Shown: positions 11,819 through 24,375 of the stretch, in pieces
Numbering within the stretch: the first letter of the stretch is position 1
Layout: each line of letters begins with the position of its first letter
Source: Dendrophyllia cribrosa
Lineage: Eukaryota; Cnidaria; Anthozoa; Scleractinia; Dendrophylliidae
Length of the DNA: 64,000 bases
Direction of reading: 5' to 3'
Assembly: GCA_024195265.1 (NCBI GenBank)
Contig: JAJLRJ010000007.1
Location: 9,551,828 to 9,615,827 of the forward strand
Made by a program: the position numbers and the translations under genes
Notes under the pieces: generated by a model
Told to the model about the DNA's origin: nothing
The model's input: the letters and a program-made list of their open reading frames with translations, nothing else
Database searches by the model: none

Positions 11819-11970
11819 GACAAATTTTTTGAGACACGTGCGCTAACCACAAGCTTGACAAAAGTTGGCGTCCACATCGTTAGGGTATAGACAAGCGGGA
11901 CATCGCCGGGCAGCTTTCCAAGGCCTTGAAACCTAAGGAACAAGGGAATGGTGAGGCGAAGGCGCAAACA

Positions 11971-13895
11971 CTAGCAGACACACCGGAACGCCCAGAGGTC
12001 CCACTGCAGAGGACGGGATACCCATTCCTGGGAATGTCGGGAAGGGAAAAGCAGGACCGAACTAGATCCGCGCCTGCCCAAAAGGAAACGATCGACTGCG
12101 AATGCTTGGGCGGTTGCCCACCAGAAAGGTTTCGGACGAATACCCGGGGCGATAAGTGTAAAGGCGCCATGAAATTCCTGGTCGACAATGTAGCGGAGAA
12201 GAGGCCCAAGGAGAACGAAAGGTGGAAACACGTAGATGTTGTGTCCAGCCGGAAGGGGATTGGCGAAAACGTTCACTCCAGCAGAGCCGGGGGTAGACCA
12301 AGGCGTGTAGTGGGGCAGGGGATTACCGATGTTATCCTTCTGACAGTTACTGTCCAGGGCCATTAAATCGAATGAATGAGGACCGAACAAACGTTCCACG
12401 CATTGCCAAGCCTCAAAAGATAGCATGCAGTCCAAATCTGAATGCTTTCGTAAAGGCTCATCAGCGGGATTATCCTTCGATGGTACGAAGGAAGTCTGAA
12501 TGCTGAAATTCTGGTCACGACAGCAGCGGTGTATTTCTTTGATGACCTCGTTAATTGCGGAGTTCCTACACCCATCGTTGTCCAATGCTGACTTGAGGAC
12601 CTTGTTGTCAACATGAACATCAACTCGGGAATTTGACAACTGCCCTTTGAAGGAAACAAGGGCATTCAACAGAGCTCTTGACTCCAACAGATTGACGTCT
12701 GTGGCAGGATCAGAAGGCCAGTAATCCCTGGAGACCAACCTCTGCCCGTCCCGAAACAGGACCGCGCCCCAAGCACGTGTAGAGGCGTCCGAGAAGAGTG
12801 AAACCGATACGTGACGCTCGGAGCGCCAAGGGAAACAATCCAAGCAATTATCGAGAAAACGCCAGTATAGGACCTCTGCACGGAGGTTTCCCTCAACACG
12901 AACATAAGGCTTGGAGGAGCGGCAAAGTTGTGAGACGGCCTTGAAAGCCTCACGGACGTAGAGCTTGCACCCGGGAGATCACTTTGCCCGCGAATCTCTG
13001 AAGTGTTTTAACGCCAACGGAAGGGGACGATAAAACTTCCTCTCTGAGAACCTTGAACTTTAGTTTCTTATCGGGCGGGAGAAGGAAAGCTTGGCGAGAG
13101 GAATCGCAAAGGAAACCAAGAAAACGAACCACAATAGAAGGGACACACTGCGATTTGGCGATGGCTATGAAGTAACCCGCCTCTATGAGAAGATAGCATA
13201 AAATATAGGCGGCGGCCTCGGCGAGGACTCTGTTAGGAGGTAGAGAGGACGCAACTCGTTTTCCAACCGAACGGGAGGGTACAAAACACAAAATAAACGC
13301 CATTCCATTCCAGGCCGAAAAAGGTTCGCAATGAAGGGTGGAGAAGGACATGCTGATAGCCGCTTTTATCATCAAACGACGTCTGAAAATGGCCTGGAAG
13401 AACGTACCTGGGCAAGTCCGGGAGGTGGTCAAGCTTAAAAGGGAGATCTATCATCCACAAATTCAAAAATCGTTCGTCGTGGCACAAACGAGGCTTGGAA
13501 GGTTCCACGGTGAGGGGAAGGACCAAATGGGGGGGAGAGACTTCGCCAACTCTGTCCCAGATCGCGAGGACCCCAGCATTTACCCAATCGACAATGGTGC
13601 CGGTGATGAAATCCCTGAAACGCTCACAAACCTCGGCGTTCTTAATTTGCATGGGAGGGGGGAGCCGCGAATCATATGAAGAACCCCTAAAGTTTCCCCT
13701 GAGGGGCTTGAAGAACGAATCGATTTTGACACCCTCCTGGATGATCTCCATAAGGTCTACCTGAGGGAAACTACGCCCGCTCAGTAAGTGCTCCCACACC
13801 GGCACGTGGTTGTGGATTTCGCCTGCTCTGAAACGCCGAGGGTTAAGGAACCGAAGCTGGTCTAACGAAACTAGACTGGGACCGGCTGCGACCAT
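11971..13895 (-). pseudogene. DIRS-like reverse transcriptase and RNase H, frameshifted
   Basis: Frame 13895-13233 starts at an ATG and holds the RT fingers and palm entry: KPRLCHDERFLN, then FDDKSGYQHVLLHP and FFGLEWNGVYFVF with LPFGWKTS. Frame 13432-12950 continues with the palm/thumb (FLGFLCD, KTLQRFAGKVIS). Frame 12843-11971 gives RNase H (SLFSDASTRAWGAVL, then LLESRALLNAL and DNKVLKSAL) and the downstream DIRS-type region (FDLMALDSN, LPHYTPWSTPGSAGVN, FPPFVLLGPLL). The frames overlap or abut, so at least two single-base indels separate them. The open frames on the opposite strand are shadows. Confidence 0.8.
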
Positions 13896-14929
13896 ACTTG
13901 GTGAAGGGAGGGGGCCAACAAAGGGGTGGGGCCCCTGCCTTATATCACATAGTGGGATTTCGCCCTTTGAAGAATTTGCGGCGACAGCAACAACTCTGGC
14001 ATGGAAAGAAGAAGGACCCTAAACGGGAACAAAGGAAAATACCCGTGTGCAAAGGAGGCAAGCAGGGGACCCACCCCTTCGTTGACCCCGAGCTCCGAAC
14101 TAGGTCCGAAATTGAGACACAGAGCAGGTCCCCCCAAGGTCAACGAAGAGAGTGGATGGGGAGAGATGAGGGGAACAAACAAACATAACACGTCAGGCTT
14201 AGGAACAACAATTTATTAGACAAAATACAATGCAAATCCGTTTAAGGGTGCCAGGACTAAGGGCTAAAAGCGTCCGGCTCGTCCCCGAGCATTCTGACGT
14301 CTAACCGGGTTACTGCGGCACGAACGGGCGACGTGCCCCCATTTCAAGCAGCGAAAGCACTGGACCTGTTGCTGGGGCGGGTAAGGGGACGGTCTGCGCA
14401 CAACGGAACGATAACCAGGTGATGGAGGGGGGCCTTGCCCACGCCCTTTAAGATGGTGGTGGCCTCCTTGGCGATCTTAGCGCGTATAGGATCTCCCAAT
14501 AATCCTAGGTATAGGCGCTGTAGCTGGGTGTGCTGCAGGGTGTCCGATCGGGCCCGAATTTCATCTAGCGCGGCGGCGTATTCGTCTGCCTTCAGGTGGC
14601 TCTCGTATCTCGCTAGCCTGACTAGAGACTGTAGCAGATCCATGGCTTCAAATCTATCGAACATGGCCGAGGGGCGGCTGATATGACGACGTAAAGCAGC
14701 GAGAGCTGACTCCGAACTTTCCAACGTCTTAAGTTGTTCCAAGGACTTAATCCTGCCCTCAAGTGTCTGTATACGAGCAGCGGCCTACAATCAAGGAGAA
14801 ACCCGTGGCCAAGTGAGCGCGACTTAAACTTGATTGCTCAAAATCCAATTACACGGGAAATCTTTGGGTAAATGGTATCTCACAAAAACACGTTGGTTTC
14901 GCGTGCGGTATACGCATGAGGTCGCCACG

Positions 14930-15960
14930 CAACGAACGCCTTGCCTCGACCGGCGGCGTACGCGAGACGTTAACATAATAACACGCTGTCCTCACCGGTG
15001 GTAAACGCAAAGCTATAACGCAGCGGTACGCTGCGTTCGCCAATAACATACGCAAAATTGTCACGCAACGAATACGTCCCTCTAACAACAGTGCACGCAA
15101 ACAGTTGCGCGACAAACACGTAGTCTACGAGAAACCATCACGCAACAACTCGGATCGTCGGCTCCACCCGAGGTATACGCTAAACGATCTCGCAACACGT
15201 TACCTAGACTGGTGGAATACGAAAACAGTTGCGCAACAAACGCGTTGCCGTCACCAGTGGGACTTGCATGTACGGAACTTCACGCAACAACATGTTGTCT
15301 TAACTAGTGGTGTGCGCAGGCTGTCACGCACAACAAGTGTCACCGGTGGCATACAAAGAATTATCACGCAACAATGCGCTGCCTACTAGGAATACGCAAA
15401 ACTTCCACGCAACAACGCGTTGCCTTCACCAGTGGTATACGCAAAACTGTGCTAAACAACACACCTCTTCACCAGTGGCATACGCAAAACTGTCACGCGA
15501 CGACATGTCGCCTTCACTAGTGGTATACGAGAAAAGACCACGCAATAACACTTTGTCTTCACTAGTGGTATACGCAAAACTGTACTAAACAACGCAGTTC
15601 TTCACCAGCGGTATACGTAAAACTGTCATGCGACGACATGTCGCCTTCACTAGTGGTACACGAGAAAAGACCACGCAATAACGCTTTGTTTTCACCAGTG
15701 GTATACGCGAAGCTACAACGAAACGACACGTAGCCTCCACTAGTGGTAAACACAAGACTGTAACGCAACAACACGTTGCCTTCACCGGTGGTATACGCAA
15801 AACTGTAACGCAACAACACGTTTCCTTCACCAGTGGTACACGCGAATAGCCGCGCGACAACACTTGTCTTCACCAGTGGTACACGCCGCGGAAAGTGTAG
15901 CTAAACGACACGAAACCTACACTAGAGGTATACACAGAGAGCTACGCATAGACATGCTGC
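14930..15960. repeat. ~45-bp minisatellite inside the gag intron
   Basis: The phrase caccagtggtatacgc-aaactgt-cacgcaacaacacgttgccttcac recurs at 42-48 bp intervals with scattered changes, giving about 20 copies. The complementary frame at 15562-15873 shows a repeated YTTGEGNVLLR-like peptide, but other copies are out of frame. I regard it as an intronic tandem array. Confidence 0.8.
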
Positions 15961-16278
15961 CCTAGCCTGCGGCACAGGCGAAACAGAACAATGACCGCGC
16001 TATGCTAAACAAGCGGTTTGCGTGAACGTTGTGGAAAAACGAGTTGCCTACCAGCGGGAAAACACAATAAATGGAATGCACCGCAAGCACTGCCTAAACT
16101 AGTGGAAAAACACAGCAAACACATGTGGCGAACAGAAGGCTTAAACTGGTTGTATGCCGCACGCGAAAAAATAAAGGCGGGTAAAAACCGAGAAACGAAT
16201 ATGCGAAAACAAAACAAGAGAGCTATAACTGCGAGCGTACAAGCGAAATAACAAAATCCTAATTAGTAAATGCAAATG

Positions 16279-16530
16279 CACAAATTTCCTAGCGCGAGGT
16301 GGCGGAAAAGAAACGCCCAAACGATGCCGCGAAAACAACAAGAGGGCCTAATTGTGGATGCACGAACAAAACAGCATTGTCCTGACCGGCGAATACAAAG
16401 GCGCAAATTTACCCGCACGAGGTGGCGAAAAGAAACGCCCAAACGATGCCGCGAGAACAAAAACAAGAGAAGCTAAATTGCGGATGCACGAACAAAACAA
16501 ACATAAACCGGCAAATACAAAACGTAAAGT
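16279..16530. repeat. ~117-bp tandem repeat, about 2 copies, in the gag intron
   Basis: Two near-identical blocks (gaggtggcg..aaagaaacgcccaaacgatgccgcg, followed by ggatgcacgaacaaaac) start about 117 bp apart. A 27-base poly-A run follows at 16546-16572. The open frames here in both directions are repeat artefacts. Confidence 0.7.
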
Positions 16531-16541
16531 TACCTGCATAG

Positions 16542-16572
<31 letters not shown>

Positions 16573-17048
16573 CCGAACCAATGTGACGAGAAATAGGAAA
16601 CAAAAGGCCCTAAAACAATACGAGCATGAAACAATAACCCCAAGGCCAAGCAAACGAAACGCATGGAAAAGTTAAAACCGAGGAGAGAAATAAATAAACT
16701 GGCGACAAACGTAGGCAACAAAGCTACGGGCGATGAAACGCGCAAAACCTGGCTAGTGCAAGAATATGCTAGGGAAAAAGTTACCTCGTCTCCTGCTGCA
16801 CCGGCTGGGGCCGGGACTGCATTGGCTGCAACGGGAATTTGAGCCGGCGGCGGGACGGCTGGTTGGTCGGCCGCAGGCGGGTCTTGAACTGCTGGCGGAC
16901 GTTGAATAAGAGCATCTCCAACAGCCGGGGCAACAACGAGAGCCGCCGGTGGTGGTGGAAGTTCATCTGCCATTAACGAACTCAAAGATTGCTGGTGGCG
17001 GTTGATTGAAATACCAAAGCGAAATTTGGCCATCGTCCCGGAGTACGG

Positions 17049-17202
17049 TTAAAATGACCACGTCTCAAGCGGGACGGCGGAATATGTACTCTAAGACCGC
17101 AAAGCATCAACCTCGCAACGAGCGTGCGCGGGCACGGGGGAATCCGAAGACGCAATGAAAATTTCTACGATGAGCTAATTAATTATGCAGTGAGAATAGT
17201 AT
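17049..17202 (-). repeat. Terminal direct repeat of the DIRS-like element (5' copy)
   Basis: 154 bp, the same orientation as 10397-10550 with one mismatch. It lies directly upstream of the gag ATG at 17033 and so should hold the element's promoter. Confidence 0.85.
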
Positions 17203-17310
17203 TTTATAATGTTATTGTATATTTTTATTGTATATTTTGTTATTTGTTATTTTTCTCTCGGAGAAATTAGCTACAAAAAGCTACTCTTAAATTCGAGACA
17301 AAATAAAGTT

Positions 17311-17410
17311 TATGTATGTATTGTATGTGTGTATGTATGTATGTGTGTATGTATGTATGTGTGTATGTATGTATGTATGCATGTATGCGTGTATGTATGT
17401 ATGTATGTAA
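17311..17410. repeat. (TATG)n microsatellite
   Basis: About 100 bp of TATG/TGTG units. It follows an AT-rich tail that I read as the 3' end of the interrupted LINE at 10189. Confidence 0.85.
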
Positions 17411-17877
17411 GTAGGTACGCAAACAAGCAAGCTGAGCTACGTAGTCATTAACTCCATCTGTTTCATGACTGCCGACAGCAAATCAGTGAATAAATAGGAA
17501 TGTTTATTTATCCATTTATTGTTAAAGGTAAATCACAACTTAACAACAAAGTTCCAGCAGCTAACAAAGTGTCATTATAAATATAAGAACTGAATAATAT
17601 AGCTTAACTACAATGTAACGAACATTGTTTGTGCTAAAATTTTGGTTCATAATGTCTGGTGAATGAGCACTCTCTGATTGGCCACAATCCTGTTTTTCTT
17701 AGTATCAGTCAAGCATAGAAAAGACGAAGAGTATTGCTCAGGACAAAGCTTGGCAATAATGTGTTTTTGACATGCCAGTCTGTGGAGAAATTAAATGATT
17801 AAATTATTAATTAAATGTATGTCGACAGTGCGACGAGACTTACTGTGGGCAGTCATCCCCTTCCTGCTCATTCTTTT

Positions 17878-18075
17878 TCAACTAAACTGCAGATACCGTG
17901 AACGATCTATTGTGTCACATTGGATCAAATACAAACAGTGATAAGCAACAGACCACTGCAAGAATGCCTTTTCACATTGTTTGATCGGTCCTTGCAGTGG
18001 TCTGTTGCTTATCACTGTTTGTATTTGATCCAATGTGACGCAATAGATCGTTCACGGTATCTGCAGTTTAGTTGA
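17878..18075. repeat. Near-perfect 85-bp inverted repeat (foldback element)
   Basis: Arms 17878-17962 and 17991-18075 are complementary over 85 bp with a single mismatch (a G-T pair). The loop is 28 nt. No coding frame exists. It may be a foldback MITE, or the DNA of a long RNA hairpin if transcribed. Confidence 0.85.
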
Positions 18076-18369
18076 TTTTCATTCTTTTTGCATTTTTCTT
18101 GTGTTTTCAGGTACCCGTTGCGTTTTATGGCAATATGCTATAATGTTTGGCTTCCTTTATTTGTGAAGCAACGTTATAACAAACAAGGTGGCACCGAAAA
18201 CTGTTCTCACTCTATTTTGTAAAATACAAAAATGGAAAACTAAAAGTTATAAAGTTAAAATCTCTTGTTTTGTCAACCGTTGTTATTGATTATCATTTTA
18301 CAGTAACAGGACTTCTTGACGTGCGATTCAGCTGAATTGTAATCCACGTATTCCAATTTCCATTACATA

Positions 18370-18655
18370 TAGAGCAGTTTTCAATTGAGTGTCGTAAAAC
18401 CAAAACCAAAGTAATTACTCTGACCAATCACAGCAGTCGTAAACAATCCAATGAACCAATCAGAGCTCGAAGCAATTACATGTCGGCGGCGCCAAGCGCG
18501 GGAAAACGCGTGCGAGCAAGTCACGATTGGTTTTGGTTTTACTTCTGATTGGTCGAGAAAGTGGCGCGAGATTTTTTAGCCAATCACAAAGCGTAACAAT
18601 GCAAAACCAAAGCAATTGTGTAATTACTTTCGACAGTCAATTGAAAACGGCTCTA
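18370..18655. mobile_element. MITE family A, complete copy
   Basis: Ends are AGAGCAGTTTTCAATTGAGT and its inverted copy at 18635-18655. The interior contains CCAATCA boxes and 'ggcgccaagcgcgggaaaac'. The same family recurs at 52014-54766 in the opposite orientation (split by other insertions) and partly at 55012-55093, which confirms its boundaries. Confidence 0.75.
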
Positions 18656-20034
18656 TAATGCATTATAAAAACAAAAACAGGAATTGGAAAAGACAGTAAA
18701 AAGTTAGTTTCTTTTTTATCCTAAAGAATACACTACTGTTTCCAGGCCAGGTAGTCAGTATTCTCTTCTTTTCCCTTTCAGCTCGGTTTTCGTTTTACCC
18801 AGAACTAGTTAAGGAACCCCAAATTCATTTCTAGGCGGTTAAATGCCTGGCCGTTTCCAGTTATTCAATCAGCGTAAGCATAAACCCTAGATAAATTTTG
18901 TTGCTAAAAGATAAGAAATCATTCAATTCTTGGAGATAAATTTCTTACAGAAAACGATCGATGTTTCTTGATTGTAAAGGTGGCCTCCTAGGTAAACCTA
19001 TAATGGTCTCGTCACGAAAACTTTACCCACGAGAGTGCGTGACCGCCCAAAGACTACAGATAAAAGCTAGACTTTTTGTGGCGTTCCACATGTTAGAAAA
19101 TTACATTTACCCCATGAAATGCCAGAAATGAAAAAACGGTAACATGCCTTCAATATTGCATTCAAAAATTATAACATTTTTACAAAATTTTGGATGAGGG
19201 CGTGAACGACTTTGAAAATCTTGGCGCATTTTGAAACTGGCTCGTGCAATGTTCAACTTGTTCCATTCAAACCAAATCTTATCACGTAGTCTGCATGATA
19301 AGTTTCTATTCAAAGTTATCATTGACAAGTGTAGCAAGCCCGAAGAGAGCTTGTTCGAAGGCTGTCAAAGTTATATTTAAAGAGAGGCTCCATCATGTCC
19401 TTTTTTACTACCTCACTCCAATCTTTCATCCCCTTCATGGTTGCAATAGATGAGTGACTGCGAATTGCAGCATGAATTCATCAGCTAAAGCTTTGTTCTA
19501 AGCCGAAAGGATGATTTATGCCTCTTGCGTGTGGCAAAAGAAAAAAAATTAGAAAAGGTAAAACAATGGTACTGGAAGTTTACAGTATGTGTAAAAAAGA
19601 TTATTCTATCGAGCAAGTAGGACTGCGTTGTTGTTCCGTAATGTTTACGCCAGGTTACATTGCAACGACAGTTAAAATTGCAAAGTTCCATCTTGATCTC
19701 CTTGTCAGACCTTTCATTGTCTACAGCAACTCACTTACAAGTGCTATTACAACTCAGTTCTAGGAAAAATTTATGGGTTGTACATGTGAGTTTTTCGGGA
19801 ACATGACGTCCGACTAGTTGAAACGAAACCGTCGTCTTTCCTTTCACTGTTCTGTCTTTGTGTTTATCTCTTCATCTGGCCTGCAACTCGGCGCCTATGA
19901 TCGAGTTGTCAAGGGTGGCATCCCCTTCCCTAGTTTGCAACTCGGCCATGCGGTTCAGCATCCATCTTTTCCGGGAGCTCATCCTATTTTCCCGACTGTT
20001 TTCCGAGTTGGATAGTGATATTTTTTGTTAACGG
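18656..20034. other. No recognised gene; 3' flank of the minus-strand immune-receptor gene
   Basis: Short open frames in this stretch show no domains. The host gene's stop codon lies at 20035 on the minus strand, so its 3' UTR should lie here. I see no convincing polyadenylation signal. Confidence 0.4.
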
Positions 20035-23000
20035 TTACCACTCCTGATAAGGAGCCAGGTGATCAAGAAAAATTGTCAGTTCCTCTTTTCTCTCAGAAAA
20101 CATGGCCCAGAAAAAAACCTTTTTGCTCGTGAATTTGTTTAACCCCCCAAGGACACCACATTCCATTATCACGCTAAAAATTTCTGGGCTTTGGACAAAG
20201 CAATCTATGGTGAGACTTTTGTCGTAAGCGACCAAAAGCTGCAACGGGTGGCTATTCAGCGATACGGTTTGAATCTTGACAATGAATTTCTGGGTACTGT
20301 TACGCTCGGGTTTTGGGCCTGTTCCAATATCTTTTAAATGAGTACCAAATGTTCGCAGCGGTGTTACCCCTGGCTTCACTAGCGGAATCCTTTTGACTGT
20401 TACAGAATAACGACTTTTCAATGCAATACATAATGTTTTATGCATGGGCAAATGTTTTTGTTGACACTTGTTGCTGCAATAAAATGCAATATGACACGTA
20501 GGACACTTCCAGAGACGACTTACTTCGTCGTTTGTGCGACAGCAAAACGTACAACCACTGTAAGATCGCTCAACTACCTCTCTGGGGTGATACATGCCTT
20601 CCTCATTGTTAAATTCTTTGTTTTGGCTGAGGATGGGCCGGATGGAATATACCTGCTTTTCCTCAGGTGGAACCTCAAAACCTGGGATAGCTGACTTAAC
20701 ACTAGCTGAGTTAGCATCTTTGGAAAACGTGCTTTGACACTCTAGCCACGGGCCGCTATGGTCTCGAACGATGTTCAATTGTAGATTTACTCGTCCTGAA
20801 TAATTTACACCGATGAAAATACCACCGCATTTGTTGCCAGAGATGACATTTTCTGTTATGCTGGCTGAAGTTCGTGATTTGGCAAGGATACCCCAATACC
20901 CATTCTCGAATATCTTGTTCTCACTGATCAGGAGATGAGAATTATCATCCAATGAAAGGCCGAAGGGTCTGTTGTGGTGGACATCATTTTTGCATATTTT
21001 TATCGTACTCTCGTTGCTCAAGGCATAGATGCCTTCTTTTGCATTTTCGAATATCTTGTTACCATTGATATTGCATTCTCCTGCACTCGGGCCGATTAGG
21101 ATACCATGATCACTATTGCTAAATATCCTGTTCTTAGACGCAACAAGATTCCCTCCTTCCCTTGCTTCTAGACCGGGTTGGCAGTTTTTGTATACCTTAC
21201 ATTTTCTAACCTCCATGCGGGAACCTTCACCAACAACTAGAGCGCCCCCACCGCCACAGTCATGAATTGCACAATCTTCAAAAAGTGCAAAGCTCCCATT
21301 AAAAATACGCACTCCAGGATACCCGACAACACCAGACCTAGATTTCGGATCTCCAAACTTGCCAGTGCGATCGCAAACAGGCTTTCCTAAAGAGGCCGCT
21401 ATACATCCTGGTCCACCATTACAATCTGGATAGTCCTCACAACTTGTAGCACCTCCTGAAATTGCACAGTGTTTCATGTGAATAGCAGCTTCCTTGCCTT
21501 CGCAGACTACACCACCCTTTCCTTTAGGGAACACTATATTCTCAAAATAACACTCAGCGCGGACAATTAAACAGCTTTCTGTACAAGTTAAAACTACTTC
21601 TTTTCCAAGACCTACAATCTGGAAATCGGTAAAGGCAAGGAAGTGTTTTAAATTGTATACTCCTTCATTCAACAGCAGAGTTCCTTGTGTTGTCATGAGT
21701 GCAAAAGTCAGCTGTGTTTCATTGTCTATTAATTTAAACTGCACGCTCATTCCTGGAAATTTTTTCCAAAACGTTTTGTCGTTGCGAAGACTGGAATCGT
21801 AATGAATTGCTACTGCCAGTGCGGCCCTCGTTTGTCCTATCAGGTGGGAAGATCCATTTTCGACAAGTTTTTGTAGAGCCCAAGCTTTGCGTTGCAGTGC
21901 CTTGCTGTAATGGGGTTTTAGAGAAAGGCATGTTTCACAGTCATCTAGAGCTTCTTGTGGTTGGCCAAGTTTTAAATAGCAGAGAGCTCGGTTGGCGAAG
22001 AGTCGATAGTCACTGGCGTACAAATCAATGGCGCTGGAATAAAGCTTGGATGCTTCTTCAAACTTCTCACTTTTTACAGCAACGTTTCCTTTTTCTCTGA
22101 GCTGGTTAGCGTTTTCCTGCCTTTCCATGCGAGAAGTATCTTCTTCATCCACTGAATCGCCTTCAGAGGTAGGTTGCCTCATACAGTGGGATATCAGCTT
22201 GTAGTCCCTGTCTTTTAAAGGGATGTCAATGAAATACTTCGGCAATTTGGTGCCATCCTCTCGGATGGACGTTTTAAGGTTCACTAGAAAGTTCAGTTTC
22301 AACTGCTGTATTTCTTGGGCTTTAACTTTCTCTTGAGAAACGCCGAAATAGATCCCTGCTTCATTAAAAATACGCACGGTTTCTTCTGTATATAGCAAAG
22401 AATGGACCGATTCTTCGTGTTTCCCTAAACATTTACACAAATGCTCCTGCAAATAGGTGGCATGCAAGGCCAACTTTCCCCATAGCTGCAATGAAGGGGG
22501 ATTCTCGACACTAAAAACAGCGTCTTCCACGAAACTCTCGCACACTTCCGCCGGTGAGCGGGTATTTTCCAGCGCATGGTGAAGGACACGCACTGCAGAA
22601 GAAAGAACCTTCAACTCGGTTTGTTCTTTTTCCAGTTGGCTTCGGATCACTTCTTGCACTAAACGATGAACGTTGAACGAATTTCTCCCGTATCTTTGAA
22701 ACAGAGAAAACTTAGTAAGAAGACACACTATCTCAATCGGATCCCACCAACCGCTATCCACTGTACAGCTGACTTCCTTGTTCAGCCCCTCATTGATTAA
22801 TTCATAAGGAATATCATCTGGGCCAAGGAAGGCACACACCTGCATAACAAGAGTGGGGGATCCTCCAAGTTCCATCTCCTCTGAGATGAGACTGATGTGA
22901 TCAAAATTCAACATCCATGTGGTGTGGACAGCCAGCCGCTCCTTAGAGGTGTTTTCCACTAGATGTTTAGCATTCTTCTTTTTCAAAAGAGACAATTTTT

Positions 23001-24191
23001 GCTTCTTATATTTTATCACATATTCTTTGATTGATAGTTTACCCCATCGAATATATGCCCCGGCTTGATCAAGAGCTAAGGGAAGTCCTCCAAGCTCTCT
23101 GACCAGCTCACGTATGTCACTATCCTCTCCCTCATCTTTACCTGTTCGCGTCCGAAGGAACTGAACTCCTTCGTCCTCTGTTAAACATTTCAGCTCAATG
23201 CAGAATTGTTCTTCGATTTCTGTCTCTTCTTCTACTTCTGTCACTTCCCTCCTTGTGGTAATGATTATATGACCCCGGGCCGTGTGTTTCCAGTGACCAG
23301 TGAGCAGCTTATGCATCTCGGCAGACATTTCTAGCTCATCAAGGTTATCGACAACTAAACACCACAACTTCTCGCGTTTTCTCAGCCAATCAAGGATTCT
23401 GGACAAGGTGTTGAAAAAATCTTCCTCAAACGTTCCAATTTGGAAAATTTGGCGCGCCATCTCGCAAAGGGACCTTTGAAAAAGATTGTTACTTTCGCCC
23501 GAAATCCAAAAAATACCCCCTGGATAGTCTCCCTCGTGCCGCCAGAGAAACTCTACAGCGAGTGATGTTTTACCCACACCGCCGAGACCACAAATAGCTG
23601 AATAGACACAACCACCCTGGGTATTTTGTAGCTGAGCTCCAATGGCTTCTAGCTCACTATCGCGACCACAAAAGCAACGATTGCGACTGGGTACTTGAAA
23701 AAGTTTAGCATCGGCTGTTGCGTTAAAACTACCCTCTAGCGCTTTAACCCTAGAATCCAACCGAGTTTGCTCGATTTTTAAAGCCCCCACTTTTGAGGTA
23801 AGACTAGCTTGTTCGTCTATTACAGACGATACAGTTGTCTCTAGGTTACTTTCCCTTTCTTTTAACCGACAAATGTCCTCTTGATTAATATCAACGCGTT
23901 CGTCTGTTTTTGCTAAGTCGTTTGAAATATCTACAATTGCATCCGACAAAGCTTCCTGTTTTTCTAACCGTTCCTTTCGCTCTGATTCCAGTTTTCTCTT
24001 AAAGTCAGTTATTCGCTCGTTAAAGTTGTCAATTTCATCTGTGACAATTTGAAGGGCAGCTCTTATCTTGTTTGCTTCATCGGTGCTGGATTGCTTGATA
24101 TTTTCCACTTCTTTTTCTAGGTTGGTAACGCCCACGCTGATAAGCTTCATCAAATCTTTATCCACCGGACAGCCCATGCACAGCTCCAATC
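20035..24191 (-). CDS. NB-ARC/TPR/beta-helix/MYND immune-receptor-like protein, exon 4
   Basis: A 1384-codon last exon. In order: coiled coil (~18-160); NB-ARC ATPase with P-loop GLGGVGKTS (~201), Walker B LVVDNLDE (~279), ITTRR (~310) and GLPLAL (~368); winged-helix-like region with FNVHRLVQEVIR (~505); three TPRs (~694-775, ANQLREKGNVAVKSEKFEEA); a right-handed parallel beta-helix of repeated 'N.IFSN..GI'-type turns (~880-1130); and a MYND zinc finger (C1213 to C1254). All nucleotide-binding motifs are intact. The frame opens at a TTG after the splice acceptor TTAATAG at 24192; phase 1 fits exon 3. The first in-frame ATG (24177) is an alternative start. NB-ARC proteins are signal-transducing switches that oligomerise on ligand sensing; the ligand is unknown, and the beta-helix is a plausible sensor. 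Confidence 0.85.
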
Positions 24192-24375
24192 CTATTAAGA
24201 GAAATCCATAGTAAATTTTATACCAGTGACTTTCAGGTTATCTCTTAAGTCACCGAGTCCAAGGGGAAGAATTTAAGGCTAATTACTTAAGATGTAATGC
24301 AATGCAACGTTTCAGTTCTGAGCAAAGGAAAGAAAGCTACAATGAAAAGAAATCAATTTAAGGCTCCTACGAGCC

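Larger units (their letters stand above)
14268..17033 (-). pseudogene. Gag-like gene of the DIRS-like element, two exons
   Basis: Exon 1 runs from the ATG at 17033 to 16785: 83 codons, rich in proline and alanine (DELPPPPAALVVAP...). It ends exactly before GTAACT. Exon 2 starts at 14784 after TTGATTGTAG and reads AAARIQTLEGRIKSLEQLK..., a helical region with a capsid-like look. Both junctions are phase 0, leaving a 2.0-kb intron (16784-14785). Near 14360 a frameshift separates this from a zinc knuckle, CFRCLKWGHVARSC (CX2CX4HX4C), which should be the nucleocapsid end and stops near 14268. Function is RNA packaging in the retrotransposon particle. Confidence 0.6.
10397..17202 (-). mobile_element. 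DIRS-like tyrosine-recombinase retrotransposon, decayed
   Basis: The element reads on the minus strand, 5' end near 17202. The order is Gag (spliced), reverse transcriptase, RNase H plus its downstream domain, then tyrosine recombinase. This order, with a recombinase instead of a DDE integrase, defines the DIRS/Ngaro order of retrotransposons. The ends are 154-bp direct repeats differing by one base, as in Ngaro/PAT-type elements, and no target duplication is seen, as expected for recombinase-mediated insertion. All coding parts carry frameshifts, yet the two repeats are nearly identical. Confidence 0.8.

Noticed and set aside
11926..14219. Plus-strand frames across the DIRS-like element
   Set aside because: Antisense of RT, RNase H and gag. 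No family is recognised in them.
15307..15873. Repeat-peptide genes in the minisatellite
   Set aside because: The 45-bp period is close to a multiple of three, so frames stay open by chance on both strands. The array lies between good splice sites of gag.
16352..16675. Gene containing a poly-lysine tract
   Set aside because: The tract is a 27-base poly-A run and the frame is intronic repeat.
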